A stretch of DNA of 43,885 nt from CAZTPC01 sp964615565 (GTDB lineage Bacteria > Patescibacteriota > Saccharimonadia > Saccharimonadales > AWTP1-31): assembly GCA_964615565.1 (NCBI GenBank), contig CAZTPC010000009.1, positions 1 to 43,885 on the forward strand, written 5' to 3'. This document shows, piece by piece, positions 16,207 through 24,433 of this stretch. The position numbers and the translations under genes were made by a program. Each line of letters starts with the position of its first letter. Positions within the stretch are counted from its first letter, which is position 1. The notes below the pieces were generated by a model, which was not told where the DNA came from, did no database searches, and saw nothing but the letters and a program-made list of their open reading frames with translations.

Positions 16207-17517
16207 TTATACTCTTAAGATTTTATCAATTTTTTGACGAAATGACCCGTCTTCGCTGGAATTTCGTCCTTGTTGTAGTGTATCCAGACCAACTCGCAGC
16301 AAACCCATAGCGGTGATAAAGGTGTGATCGGTCACAGTTCCGGTCTGGTCGTCGATACCCACCACATGACTTGGTTTAATATGTTGGACAACTGGTTTGC
16401 GGGTAAACGGCAGATCGGCATACCAATTAGATGATTCGAGTTGATGCATCAGCATATCCAAGCTCGAACCACCACCACACAACAGGATTCGTCGTGGTAA
16501 GTGATCTAACTGTGTAAACTCGGCCAGGGCTAACTCTACGCCTGCAGTCCAGACATCAAGCGTCTTGCGAAGGCTCTTTTCGACTACAGGTCGCTTAGAC
16601 TCTGCAAGTTTGCCATTGCTCAGTCCTAGTTTGAGTTCTTCGGCTGCTGCAAAGCTGACACCAAGGTCTTTCTCGACACTGCGAGTATAGGCACGGCCAC
16701 CTATGCCAAACATCTTGGTACCTTGCACGCCGCCATCGTTTATAACAGCGATATCAGTAGTACCACCCCCAACGTCCATAAGGATGGCGCTCATACTGGC
16801 ATTGCTGTCATCACCGATAACTGATCGAGCAACTGCGAATGGTTCAGCTGCAACTGCAAGCAGATCAAGATCAAGTTCTTTGGCTGTTCGCTCCAACGCT
16901 CCAATGTGAATCATTGGCGCAAACGCGGTATACAACTGGACGACAATTTCTTTGCCCTTGAAGCCAACGGGACTGGTAACCGGGTAGCCATCTATCTCGA
17001 TGTTTACGAGTGCACTATTAACTAAACGGATCTCAACATCTTTGCCGCCAAGTTCCCAGGCAAGTTGTTGCTTAGCACGCTCCCGAGCACGTTGCTGTAC
17101 TAGGCCAATAATCTTTTCTACTTCGGCGATATCAAGTTCTTTGTCGTGATTCTTTCTTTTACAGCGAACAGTGGTGGTGGTCCCCTTAACAAGTTCACCG
17201 GCAATTCCGATAACTGCAGACTTAGTACTAACTCCCGCCTGTTCTTCTGCCTCACTTAGTGCTTTGTCGCAGTTATTAACAACAGATTGGATATCGGCAA
17301 TAGCGCCAGCTTGCATGTCGCTGAGCTCTTGATGCACACGCCCAACACCAACAATATCAATACCATCATCAGCAATGCGTCCAATGAGGGCTTTTACAAA
17401 TTCGGTTCCGATGTCGAGAGCGACAAGATACTGGTCTTCGTCTTTTTTGCCTTTGCCTGTTTTGGCTGCAACCGTATCTTTTACACTGTCTTTGAGGTTC
17501 TTTATTTTATCAAGCAT
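16207..17517 (-). CDS. ftsA: Cell-division protein FtsA
   Basis: This 436-aa actin-fold ATPase tethers FtsZ to the membrane. Phosphate 1 motif is VALDIGTEFVKALIG (about 32-46), the FtsA-specific 1C/SHS2 region follows (LVNSALVNIEIDGYPVTSPVG), phosphate 2 is MDVGGGTTDIAV and the adenosine motif is LLCGGGSSLD. The C-terminal FRQKIDKILRV could be the membrane-binding amphipathic helix. PilM is the alternative actin-like family. ATG 17517 is used because ATG 17532 overlaps the -10 box. No ftsZ lies in the window. Confidence 0.85.
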   Translation of the reverse strand: MLDKIKNLKDSVKDTVAAKTGKGKKDEDQYLVALDIGTEFVKALIGRIADDGIDIVGVGRVHQELSDMQAGAIADIQSVVNNCDKALSEAEEQAGVSTKSAVIGIAGELVKGTTTTVRCKRKNHDKELDIAEVEKIIGLVQQRARERAKQQLAWELGGKDVEIRLVNSALVNIEIDGYPVTSPVGFKGKEIVVQLYTAFAPMIHIGALERTAKELDLDLLAVAAEPFAVARSVIGDDSNASMSAILMDVGGGTTDIAVINDGGVQGTKMFGIGGRAYTRSVEKDLGVSFAAAEELKLGLSNGKLAESKRPVVEKSLRKTLDVWTAGVELALAEFTQLDHLPRRILLCGGGSSLDMLMHQLESSNWYADLPFTRKPVVQHIKPSHVVGIDDQTGTVTDHTFITAMGLLRVGLDTLQQGRNSSEDGSFRQKIDKILRV

Positions 17518-17530
17518 AAGCGTAACCAAC

Positions 17531-17536
17531 ATTATA
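17531..17536 (-). promoter_or_regulatory. Extended -10 of ftsA, with upstream hairpin and second -10
   Basis: TGGTATAAT on the minus strand ends 13 nt before ATG 17517. Just upstream is an inverted repeat GCTCTT/AAGAGC (17541-17560), and a second TATAAT lies at 17598-17593. Two start sites or an operator at the hairpin are possible. Confidence 0.5.
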
Positions 17537-17613
17537 CCATGCTCTTATCTTAAAAAGAGCTTATAAACCAGTGGTTTTGTCCACCTGTACTTATTATAGT
17601 CGCCTAAGTAAAA

Positions 17614-19533
17614 CTATACTAAAGCAGCTTTAATACGGCGGACGCCGGCACTGCTGGCTTCTTCTTTGAGAATCTTGAACTTCTTGCCATCTTCGAATAG
17701 CTGAAGAGTGTGATCAACATGTGGACCACCGCAAATTTCGAAGCTGTATGGACGTTCGTCAGCTGGAGACTTAGGATCTTTCATAGAGTAAACCTTAACG
17801 ATATCACCGTAGCGATCACCAAACTGACCTAGAGCGCCAAGTGGGCCGGTAGCTTCTTCGGTTGGGTATTCTGCAAACGAAACTTGTAAGTCTTTCGCGA
17901 TCTCGGAGTTAACAATTTCCTCTACACGCGCAAGCTGCTCTGGGGTAACTTTGCCGTCATGGCTAAAGTCGAATCGGAGGCGCTCTTCGGTGATATTCGA
18001 ACCGCGTTGGATAACATGGTCGCCTAGTACCATTCGAAGCGCTTGGTACATCATATGCGTAGCAGTGTGGTACTTCTTGTGCTGTTCGGTCTGACCACCA
18101 AGGCCACCCTTGAAGGTGCCTTTTGCGGCAGTCTGGCTGCGGATACGCTGCTCAGCCATTTCGGACGTGAAATCGTCAAGCCAAGTGATGGCCAGTTCAA
18201 CACCTCTATTCTTTGCCTCTTCTTCGCTAAGCTCAGCTGGGAATCCGTAGGTGTCGTGAAGCAAGAAGATAATCTCACCATCGGACTTTTCTGATCGTGT
18301 GCCACCATTTAGGCCAAATAGCTTATCGAACTCACGAAGACCCTTTCGGAGGGTTTGACGGAAAGCTTTCTCTTCTTTGTTGAGTGTCTGAATAACCGTT
18401 TCCTTTTGGCTGGCAACTTCTGGGAAGTCTGCATCATAAAAATCGGTGATGATCGGAATAGCAAGGTCCATAAGGTTATTTTCGATACCAAGATCGAAAG
18501 CAAAACGGATAGCGCGGCGGATAATCCGTCGCATGACATAGCCCTGCTCTTTGTTACTTGGTACGACACCGTCAACAGCCAAGAATACGGCGGCACGAAG
18601 ATGATCAGCTATAACGCGCATGGCCGCAGTGTGGTCGGTGTAGCTTTTCTTGGTCTGCTTTTCAAGACCTTCGATAATTGGCCACAACACACTGATCTTA
18701 AACATGTCATCGCTATCGATAGCTGCTTGGGCGATTCGCTCTAGCCCACCACCAAAGTCGACGTTTTTGTTTGGCAACTCTTCGAAGCCGTCTTCGGTTC
18801 GCTTATATGTCATAAAGACTGAGTTACCGATTTCGATAAATCGACCACAGTCACAGTTTGGGTGACAGTGTTGGCCATACTCTGGGTTATGCTCAACCTG
18901 CTCGAGTAAATAAAATACTTCGCTGTCAGGCCCACAAGGGTCGCCAACTTTAGTATTTGCTGGCTTGCCGTCACGGCTCCACCAGTTCTTGGCGCCATCA
19001 TAGTAGAAGATACGCTCGCCATCTTTTATGCCGCGCACGTAACCGTCGGCCTCTGAGCCAATCATAGCGGCCTGGGCGTCGATACCCTTCTCTTTGAAGA
19101 GCTTTTGCCAGATCTCGACTGACTCATCGTCTTTAGGAAGCCCGAATTCTTCGTCGCCAGAAAAGACTGTTACGTATAACTTGTTTGGGTCGAGCCCTAC
19201 TTGATCAACGACGAAGGTGAAGAACCAAGGCAATTGCTCAGCCTTAAAATAGTCGCCGAAACTCCAGTTGCCGAGCATCTCGAAGAAGGTAGTGTGGCGG
19301 TTGTCGCCAATTTCCTCGATATCGTCAGCGCGGAAACATGTCTGGCTATCAGCTACACGGCTGCCAGCAGGGTGAGGTTCGCCAAGCAGATATGGCAACA
19401 GTGGTTGCATTCCAGAGCCAGTGAACAAAGTTGTAGGGTCGTTATCTGGCACAAGCTTCGCCCGTGGGATGACCACATGCTTATTTTTTTTGCAGAAATC
19501 TAAATAGGCGTTGCGAATATCTTGTGCGTTCAT
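17614..19533 (-). CDS. alaS: Alanyl-tRNA synthetase, short form
   Basis: At 639 aa this is far shorter than the usual 870 or so. It keeps the class II catalytic core (FTGSGMQPLLPYLLGEPHP, FRADDIEEIGDNRHTTFFEMLGNWSFGDYF, VDFGGGLERI) and the editing domain with both zinc motifs (HTATH at about 492 and CGGPH near 605). The segment between YGFPAEL and the editing domain is short, so most of the linking beta-barrel is missing. The C-Ala oligomerisation domain is absent. The frame is intact and the end is natural. It charges tRNA-Ala and edits Ser/Gly. Confidence 0.95.
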   Translation of the reverse strand: MNAQDIRNAYLDFCKKNKHVVIPRAKLVPDNDPTTLFTGSGMQPLLPYLLGEPHPAGSRVADSQTCFRADDIEEIGDNRHTTFFEMLGNWSFGDYFKAEQLPWFFTFVVDQVGLDPNKLYVTVFSGDEEFGLPKDDESVEIWQKLFKEKGIDAQAAMIGSEADGYVRGIKDGERIFYYDGAKNWWSRDGKPANTKVGDPCGPDSEVFYLLEQVEHNPEYGQHCHPNCDCGRFIEIGNSVFMTYKRTEDGFEELPNKNVDFGGGLERIAQAAIDSDDMFKISVLWPIIEGLEKQTKKSYTDHTAAMRVIADHLRAAVFLAVDGVVPSNKEQGYVMRRIIRRAIRFAFDLGIENNLMDLAIPIITDFYDADFPEVASQKETVIQTLNKEEKAFRQTLRKGLREFDKLFGLNGGTRSEKSDGEIIFLLHDTYGFPAELSEEEAKNRGVELAITWLDDFTSEMAEQRIRSQTAAKGTFKGGLGGQTEQHKKYHTATHMMYQALRMVLGDHVIQRGSNITEERLRFDFSHDGKVTPEQLARVEEIVNSEIAKDLQVSFAEYPTEEATGPLGALGQFGDRYGDIVKVYSMKDPKSPADERPYSFEICGGPHVDHTLQLFEDGKKFKILKEEASSAGVRRIKAALV

Positions 19534-19539
19534 TCCAAC

Positions 19540-19545
19540 AGTATA
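19540..19545 (-). promoter_or_regulatory. -10 box of alaS
   Basis: TATACT on the minus strand ends 6 nt before ATG 19533, predicting a leaderless transcript. The -35 is weak. Confidence 0.5.
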
Positions 19546-19574
19546 TAACAGGGGCGGATTTGTTACTAGTTATG

Positions 19575-19877
19575 TTAGTTGTTGGCTTGTGGTTCGATAG
19601 CGGATGCCGGGTCTAGTTGCTGTTCGTTTGTTGCGTTATTTATGACCAAGCCAACACCTATCATTGTCACTACTGCAAGCCCAATTGCTGCTAAATACTT
19701 CCTGCTTTCAGCAAACGCGCTACGGTCCGGAATCCAGTCCCAATCCTCGGCTCCAGACGGGCGAATTTTTAGTGTCTGTAGCGGGCTTAGGTCTTGGCCA
19801 ACACCAAACTGACGATCGAGCTCGAGACCTTCGAGTATACGTGCCTCCTGCTGTTCGGGTGTCCGACGACCAAACAC
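19575..19877 (-). CDS. Single-span membrane protein, 100 aa
   Basis: The N-terminal 55 residues are soluble (RRTPEQQEARILEGLELDRQFGVG, WDWIPDRSAF). One transmembrane helix follows at about 62-82 (YLAAIGLAVVTMIGVGLVIN), then a short acidic tail. The GTG start shares its G with the upstream stop codon (TAGTG) and has GGAG upstream, so it is translationally coupled to the 227-aa gene and under the same RNA leader. The function is unknown. Confidence 0.7.
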   Translation of the reverse strand: MFGRRTPEQQEARILEGLELDRQFGVGQDLSPLQTLKIRPSGAEDWDWIPDRSAFAESRKYLAAIGLAVVTMIGVGLVINNATNEQQLDPASAIEPQANN

Positions 19878-20560
19878 TACGGAATTCTCCTATCGATTCG
19901 AGATAGTCTATTAAACGTTGCAATAGGGAAACATCCTGAAATTACCACCGTTCCAGCGAAGCCAATTACTCCACCGATAATGGCACTACCAAAAGTGCTT
20001 ACAAATGGATTCTCTTTGTCTTGTTGAGCGAGGTCATATGCTTCTTCTGCTGTTGGAACTTGGCCTTGTTGTACTATCAAATTGTCCATAGCCGAAGTAA
20101 GTTGATCCATACTGCTTGTAGTGTGCTGAGTAGTCTCGCCGCAAGGCGTGCGTGTACCATCTACAAGAGCTTCCATTGATCTGTCGCCAAGTATCATATC
20201 AAGGCTTTTCACACAGGCACTTCCAAGACTGGCTCTAACCTTGGCTAGATTAGTCTGTGCGTCAGTAACTTCTTGTTTTTCAGAGTATACATTTGCGTAT
20301 GCAGCAGAGACTCTTGTTTGCTGTTCCGACGCATCGTTATATCCGCTGATACCACCTAAAATTGATCCGGCAACTAGTGGGGAAAAACACAGCGCGACAC
20401 CAAGCTTGCCACGTGTTTTTTTGAATAACTGGCTACGACTCACGCTTTTGGCTTGTTTTCGTTCTCTTTCAATAAGTGGCTTGCTATGAGCTAGTAGCTC
20501 TATATACTCTGCTTCGAGTTCGTGATCGGGAAGGAATTCCCGTGGGGTGAAATCTGCCAT
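19877..20560 (-). CDS. Two-span membrane protein behind the candidate riboswitch, 227 aa
   Basis: Not recognised. The cytoplasmic N-terminus (about 1-53) is charged. Transmembrane helix 1 (LGVALCFSPLVAGSILGGISGY) lies near 53-74. A roughly 110-residue loop with two Cys (SACVKSLD, RTPCGE) follows, and helix 2 (FGSAIIGGVIGFAGTVVISG) lies near 189-210. The two cysteines could form a disulfide outside the cell. The Shine-Dalgarno AAGGAG sits inside a hairpin at 20562-20580. It is the first gene of a two-gene operon. Confidence 0.75.
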   Translation of the reverse strand: MADFTPREFLPDHELEAEYIELLAHSKPLIERERKQAKSVSRSQLFKKTRGKLGVALCFSPLVAGSILGGISGYNDASEQQTRVSAAYANVYSEKQEVTDAQTNLAKVRASLGSACVKSLDMILGDRSMEALVDGTRTPCGETTQHTTSSMDQLTSAMDNLIVQQGQVPTAEEAYDLAQQDKENPFVSTFGSAIIGGVIGFAGTVVISGCFPIATFNRLSRIDRRIP

Positions 20561-20670
20561 GTTGCTCCTTATCAGAGCAAGAGGTTAACAATTCGCGGTT
20601 TCGCCATTAGCTCCACGTAGACAAGGCGACCAAATAAAGCCTACGTTTCAACACTGCAATTGCTCTGTTG
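20561..20670 (-). promoter_or_regulatory. Candidate cis-regulatory RNA (pseudoknot leader), copy 2
   Basis: On the minus strand the leader has a 5' hairpin (CAACA/TGTTG) and P1 (ACGTAG/CTACGT) with ATTTGGTCGCCTTG in its loop. Then comes GGAGCTAATGGCGAAACCG. Loop UCGCC pairs with downstream GGCGA; copy 1 has UCGCU with AGCGA, a compensatory change. The last hairpin TTGCTC/GAGCAA (20562-20580) sequesters the Shine-Dalgarno sequence. AGAGCAA (20666-20660) in the 5' hairpin can instead pair with TTGCTCT (20580-20574), which would free it. This looks like a two-state switch. Confidence 0.65.
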
Positions 20671-20676
20671 TAAACA

Positions 20677-20705
20677 ATTATATCACTTTTATGCACTTTA
20701 GGCAA
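20677..20705 (-). promoter_or_regulatory. Promoter of the 227-aa gene leader
   Basis: TTGCCT (20705-20700), 17 nt, TATAAT (20682-20677). The predicted start near 20670 gives a 110-nt leader containing the whole pseudoknot element. Confidence 0.65.
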
Positions 20706-20708
20706 TAC

Positions 20709-21755
20709 TTACTTGAGGATTCCACCGCCGAGGACGTTCTGGCCGCCGTAAATAACAGCAGACTGCCCCGGGGTGGCAGCGCGAATCTCATCTTTTAGAT
20801 CCAAAAGTATGTTGCCATCCTGCAACCTAACCGTTGCCTCTACTAGTGGTGCACGGTGACGAGTGCGTACCTGCACTTTGGTGCCCTCTGCTGGCGATTG
20901 GTTGATCCAGTGGAGTTGAGTAAGACTGAGTTGCTTTGCCCACAGGTTTTCGTCATCCAATCGGGTGGTGACTGCTACTTGGTTTTTTGCCATATCTTTA
21001 GCAATCACATAGTATGGCAAGCCACCGCCTACATCGAGACCGTGCCGTTGCCCAATTGTGTAGAAGATTGCCCCTTCGTGCCGGCCAATGGTCATGCCGT
21101 TTTCATCGACGATATCGCCAGGTTGCTGCGGCCCAAGCTCGTATAATAAGAAGTCCTTAATACCGACCTTGCCTACAAAACAGATGCCCATGCTCTCTTT
21201 CTTCTTGGCCGTAACTAGACCAAACTTAGCAGCCAGCTCGCGTACTTCGGGTTTTGTATAGCCACCCAAAGGGAACAAAGTATGCTTAAGTGCACCCTCG
21301 GTTATCCGATATAAAAAGTAGGTTTGATCTTTATTGTCGTCGACTGCACGGAGGAGTTGTCCGTTTTCTACCTGTGCGTAGTGGCCTGTTGCAATAAAGT
21401 CAGCGCCATCTTCTAGGCAAGCCTCGAGGAACAGCTTGAACTTGACCTCTTGATTACACATAACATCCGGATTTGGTGTGCGGCCAGCCTGGTATTCGGC
21501 CACCATGTAATCAACCACTTTTTGACGGTACTCTTTTTGGAAGTCATACATCTTGAACGGAATACCAAGCTGCACGGCAACACGCTTGGCATCTTGATAG
21601 TCCTCTTTCCAGGGGCATGGCATACCAGGGAGATCCTGACTCCAGTTCTTCATGTAGACACCCGTGACGTCGTAGCCCTGCTCTTTTAAGAGCGCGGCGG
21701 TTACCGAACTATCTACGCCACCACTGAGGCCAACGTATACTTTGACATTCTTCAT
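20709..21755 (-). CDS. mnmA: tRNA-specific 2-thiouridylase MnmA
   Basis: 348 aa: PP-loop VGLSGGVDSSVTAALL (residues 8-23), catalytic Cys in NPDVMCNQEVKF (about 100) and the second Cys in SMGICFVGKVG (about 195), followed by the C-terminal beta-barrel. MnmA adenylates and thiolates U34 of tRNA Lys/Glu/Gln using persulfide sulfur. The cysteine desulfurase at 22909-24039 is the likely sulfur donor. TATAAT ends 7 nt before the ATG. Confidence 0.97.
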   Translation of the reverse strand: MKNVKVYVGLSGGVDSSVTAALLKEQGYDVTGVYMKNWSQDLPGMPCPWKEDYQDAKRVAVQLGIPFKMYDFQKEYRQKVVDYMVAEYQAGRTPNPDVMCNQEVKFKLFLEACLEDGADFIATGHYAQVENGQLLRAVDDNKDQTYFLYRITEGALKHTLFPLGGYTKPEVRELAAKFGLVTAKKKESMGICFVGKVGIKDFLLYELGPQQPGDIVDENGMTIGRHEGAIFYTIGQRHGLDVGGGLPYYVIAKDMAKNQVAVTTRLDDENLWAKQLSLTQLHWINQSPAEGTKVQVRTRHRAPLVEATVRLQDGNILLDLKDEIRAATPGQSAVIYGGQNVLGGGILK

Positions 21756-21762
21756 TATCGAT

Positions 21763-21768
21763 ATTATA
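21763..21768 (-). promoter_or_regulatory. Extended -10 of mnmA
   Basis: TGTTATAAT on the minus strand; TATAAT ends 7 nt before ATG 21755, a leaderless arrangement. Confidence 0.6.
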
Positions 21769-21773
21769 ACATC

Positions 21774-22268
21774 TTAATTTGCAAAAGTCTTGGCTAGACG
21801 AGGCTTAGCGTCCTTGAAGAGATTCTGCAGGCTAAAGTCGAATTCTTTAGAAGAAGTACGGACAACGCAGCCACCAGCAATATTGGGCTGGATGCCAACA
21901 GAAATTAGTGTGTTTGGATGCCCATTCTCGCGAAACCAATTCACCAATGCCCTTAGTGCTTGTTTACTAGGTTCGGAGGCAAAGCTAATCTGCACAATTG
22001 GCGCTGTACGACGTACGAACTGTAGTTGATTTGTTAAACGCTGACGATCTGCCGTGGATAGTGGGTTTATATCGGCTTGTTTTATGATTTTATTGAGCGC
22101 CGGGCTAGTAAACGGTAACTTACTTGAACCTCTTGATGCACCTAGGAATTGGTCGAGTGCGAATAGCTCACGCATAATCTGTCCAAACTCTAGTGGTGAT
22201 GCGATTGAATCCGGTAATTCTAGGCCTGGATCGACCGCTTTTTGCTGCGGGCTAACCTTAGTACTCAC
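21774..22268 (-). CDS. ATP synthase delta-like protein, 164 aa
   Basis: The C-terminal third (NTLISVGIQPNIAGGCVVRTSSKEFDFSLQNLF) resembles the end of F1 delta subunits, where PSLIGG-hhhR--D---D-Sh---L is usual. The N-terminal 100 residues are helical, as in delta. GTG 22268 has GAGG about 9 nt upstream and overlaps the stop of the b-like gene by 11 nt. A peripheral-stalk partner of that b-like protein is the best guess; no other ATP synthase subunit is in the window, so this is unproven. Confidence 0.5.
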   Translation of the reverse strand: MSTKVSPQQKAVDPGLELPDSIASPLEFGQIMRELFALDQFLGASRGSSKLPFTSPALNKIIKQADINPLSTADRQRLTNQLQFVRRTAPIVQISFASEPSKQALRALVNWFRENGHPNTLISVGIQPNIAGGCVVRTSSKEFDFSLQNLFKDAKPRLAKTFAN

Positions 22269-22872
22269 GCTTGATATCCTCAATGATTGCTGTCTTATTA
22301 TCTTCGAGATTCTTGAGGATAAACTCTACTTGCTCACCAACTTCCATATGCGTGCCGAGAGTTTGCTGAACATGATGATTAACTACCTCAGCCATGTTAT
22401 CTGCAAAACGATCTAGGCGGCGCTGTTTTTCGGCGGCGAGCTCTTCTTTGAGCTGCTTGGTCATAGCTTCTTGATACTCGGTAATGGCATGGTCTACTTT
22501 AGCAAAAGCTTCAGTCATATGCGCTTGAGCATTAGCAACAGATTGTTTTTGGTCAGTGAATTCTTCTTTGAGGATGTCCTCTACCTGCTGCTTGATGTGC
22601 TCACTTACATCATCACTAATGCGACGAAGGTCCTGCTGTAAGAAGGCGGCATGTTGGTCTAATGTCTTTTCGAAACGCAAGATTCCACGTTCGCGAAGCT
22701 TGGCACGGAACTCGTCATCGAATAGTTCACCATCCTTGCTCTTGTGACCGCCACTAAAATGACCTCGCCCTTTAGGCCCAAGACGTACGGCTACCCAGAT
22801 AAACGCCAACAGCACCGACAGCACACTGCCGGCCCATGTAATCAGCAAAATCATCTGCGTATTCGAGCTCAT
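22258..22872 (-). CDS. ATP synthase b-like membrane-anchored coiled coil, 204 aa
   Basis: One N-terminal transmembrane helix (LLITWAGSVLSVLLAFIWVAV) is followed by about 150 residues of charged helix (RISDDVSEHIKQQVEDILKEEF, MTKQLKEELAAEKQRRLDRF), the layout of an F0 b subunit. With a delta-like partner directly downstream it resembles an atpF-atpH pair. It is longer than usual and divergent. ATG 22872 is used; an in-frame GTG at 22878 is possible. A promoter lies in the 3' end of the cysteine desulfurase gene. Confidence 0.5.
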   Translation of the reverse strand: MSSNTQMILLITWAGSVLSVLLAFIWVAVRLGPKGRGHFSGGHKSKDGELFDDEFRAKLRERGILRFEKTLDQHAAFLQQDLRRISDDVSEHIKQQVEDILKEEFTDQKQSVANAQAHMTEAFAKVDHAITEYQEAMTKQLKEELAAEKQRRLDRFADNMAEVVNHHVQQTLGTHMEVGEQVEFILKNLEDNKTAIIEDIKREY

Positions 22873-22897
22873 ACCCACCTATTAACTTATGCTACCA

Positions 22898-22926
22898 AGT
22901 ATACGGTTTTAGGTCAGTTTGGCCAA
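22898..22926 (-). promoter_or_regulatory. Promoter of the b-like gene
   Basis: TTGGCC (22926-22921), 17 nt, TATACT (22903-22898), lying within the end of the cysteine desulfurase gene and giving a leader of about 20 nt. Confidence 0.5.
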
Positions 22927-24039
22927 GGCGCTTACGGTCTGCTGGATGTCAACTTTGGTGGTAGAGCGGCCCATAGTAAAACGTAGGCTAGATTGTGCCT
23001 GCTCATCAGTAAGCCCCATCGCCTTAAGTACATGTGAAGGCTCTTCGCTGCTGGCACTGCAAGCTGAACCAACTGCACACTGAATCCCAGCTTCGTCGAG
23101 CTCCATCATCAACCTCTCGTTATCAACTCCAGGAATCATAAGATGTATAAAGTTATAGGCATTTGTTCCGAGGACGGTTAATTCTGCCTTTGGTACGTCT
23201 TTCTTGAGGAGACTCACGAATTGTTTTTGCAGATCTTCGAGCCGCACTTCTTCTGTTTGTCGGAGTTCTGCCGCTTTCTGTAGGGCATAGCTAAAGCCAA
23301 TAATATTAGCCACGTTCTCAGTACCACTTCGAAGACCATGTTCTTGACCACCACCGTACATCAGTGGCTCTAGCTCAATGCCACCAGCGATATACAACGC
23401 ACCACTCTGTTTTGGCCCGTAGATCTTACCGCCATTGAGACTTAACAGGTCAACGTGTTGACGCTTTGGGTTGAGATTGATCAGGTTTGGGGCTTGTGCG
23501 CCATCAGAGTGTAGTAACAGCGGTGTAAAATCGCCTTTCATTACACGCTGGCCGCGAACTTCTCGAATAACCTTAGAGATTGTCGCCATATGGGCGACGG
23601 TACCGACTTCGTTATTAATCCACATACACGAAACCAACACGACATCGTCGTTAAGCATCTTCTGGAGCGCATCAGTGTCCACATGGCCGAAGTCGTCTAC
23701 TGGGATCAATTCGTAGTTGTACTGCTTGGCAGCTTCTAATACAGAGGCGTGCTCAATGGCCGAAACTAGCAGCTTTTTGCCAGGATGCTTAGCCATAACT
23801 CCATGGATAGCTAAGTTGTTTGCCTCTGTTGCGCCTGCAGTAAAAACAATTTCACCAGGTCGAACGCCAAGCACCTTAGCAGTTTTGGCACGCGCGTCTT
23901 CTACCGCTGCACGAACTTCTTTGGCAGCCAAATAGGTTGCGCTAGGGTTATAAAATTGAGTAGTCAGATACGGTTGCATCTGAGCCAGAACATCTGCATC
24001 TAGCGGGGTTGCAGCAGCGTGATCGAGGTAGATTGCCAT
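22909..24039 (-). CDS. Cysteine desulfurase (IscS/NifS family)
   Basis: This 376-aa PLP enzyme takes sulfur from cysteine as a persulfide. It shows YLDHAAATPL (start), FTAGATEANNLA, EHASV, LHSDGAQ, the PLP Lys in LNGGKIYGPKQSGALY (about 213) and the catalytic Cys loop SACSASSEEPSHVL (about 330). The His that normally precedes the PLP lysine (HK) is Gly here. No IscU/SufU scaffold is adjacent. mnmA lies two genes downstream, so tRNA thiolation is the likely main use. Confidence 0.95.
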   Translation of the reverse strand: MAIYLDHAAATPLDADVLAQMQPYLTTQFYNPSATYLAAKEVRAAVEDARAKTAKVLGVRPGEIVFTAGATEANNLAIHGVMAKHPGKKLLVSAIEHASVLEAAKQYNYELIPVDDFGHVDTDALQKMLNDDVVLVSCMWINNEVGTVAHMATISKVIREVRGQRVMKGDFTPLLLHSDGAQAPNLINLNPKRQHVDLLSLNGGKIYGPKQSGALYIAGGIELEPLMYGGGQEHGLRSGTENVANIIGFSYALQKAAELRQTEEVRLEDLQKQFVSLLKKDVPKAELTVLGTNAYNFIHLMIPGVDNERLMMELDEAGIQCAVGSACSASSEEPSHVLKAMGLTDEQAQSSLRFTMGRSTTKVDIQQTVSALAKLT

Positions 24040-24048
24040 AATCGTACT

Positions 24049-24417
24049 CTAGATCCTGCTATACAGTTCGCTTTTGACTTTCTTTTCGTACAATACTGCG
24101 GCGTCTTTAAGGTGACGTGCTTCTTCATCTGATACACGCTGGTAGCTACTGCCGTCTTGAGCTTTGAGGATCCCGTTTGGACGAACGTCGTAACGAGTCG
24201 TTTTGCTACGATGTTGACCATTTTCGTCGGTCCATTCTTCGTGCCAAACCCAAGTGCGTCGGTCTAGACAAAAGAATTCACGCTTGCCACCATTTGGGAC
24301 TGGGCCGAATAACTTACCACCGATTTGGGCTTCGTGTCGGATAAGATTTCGATATAGCTCAGCCTTGCGCTGCTCGGCGTTTGAACCAGTAATAACTTGG
24401 AGAATTTTTTGGATCAT
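24049..24417 (-). CDS. Hypothetical protein, 122 aa
   Basis: Not recognised. It is basic with an aromatic core: FFCLDRRTWVWHEEWTDENGQHRSKTTRYDVRPNGILK, ending in a helix (DEEARHLKDAAVLYEKKVKSELYSRI). There is no signal or membrane segment. ATG 24417 (MIQKILQ) is chosen because it starts after the upstream stop; ATG 24444 overlaps that gene. It lies 9 bp upstream of the cysteine desulfurase, in the same operon. Confidence 0.65.
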   Translation of the reverse strand: MIQKILQVITGSNAEQRKAELYRNLIRHEAQIGGKLFGPVPNGGKREFFCLDRRTWVWHEEWTDENGQHRSKTTRYDVRPNGILKAQDGSSYQRVSDEEARHLKDAAVLYEKKVKSELYSRI

Positions 24418-24433
24418 GAGTGTATTCCAGTGC

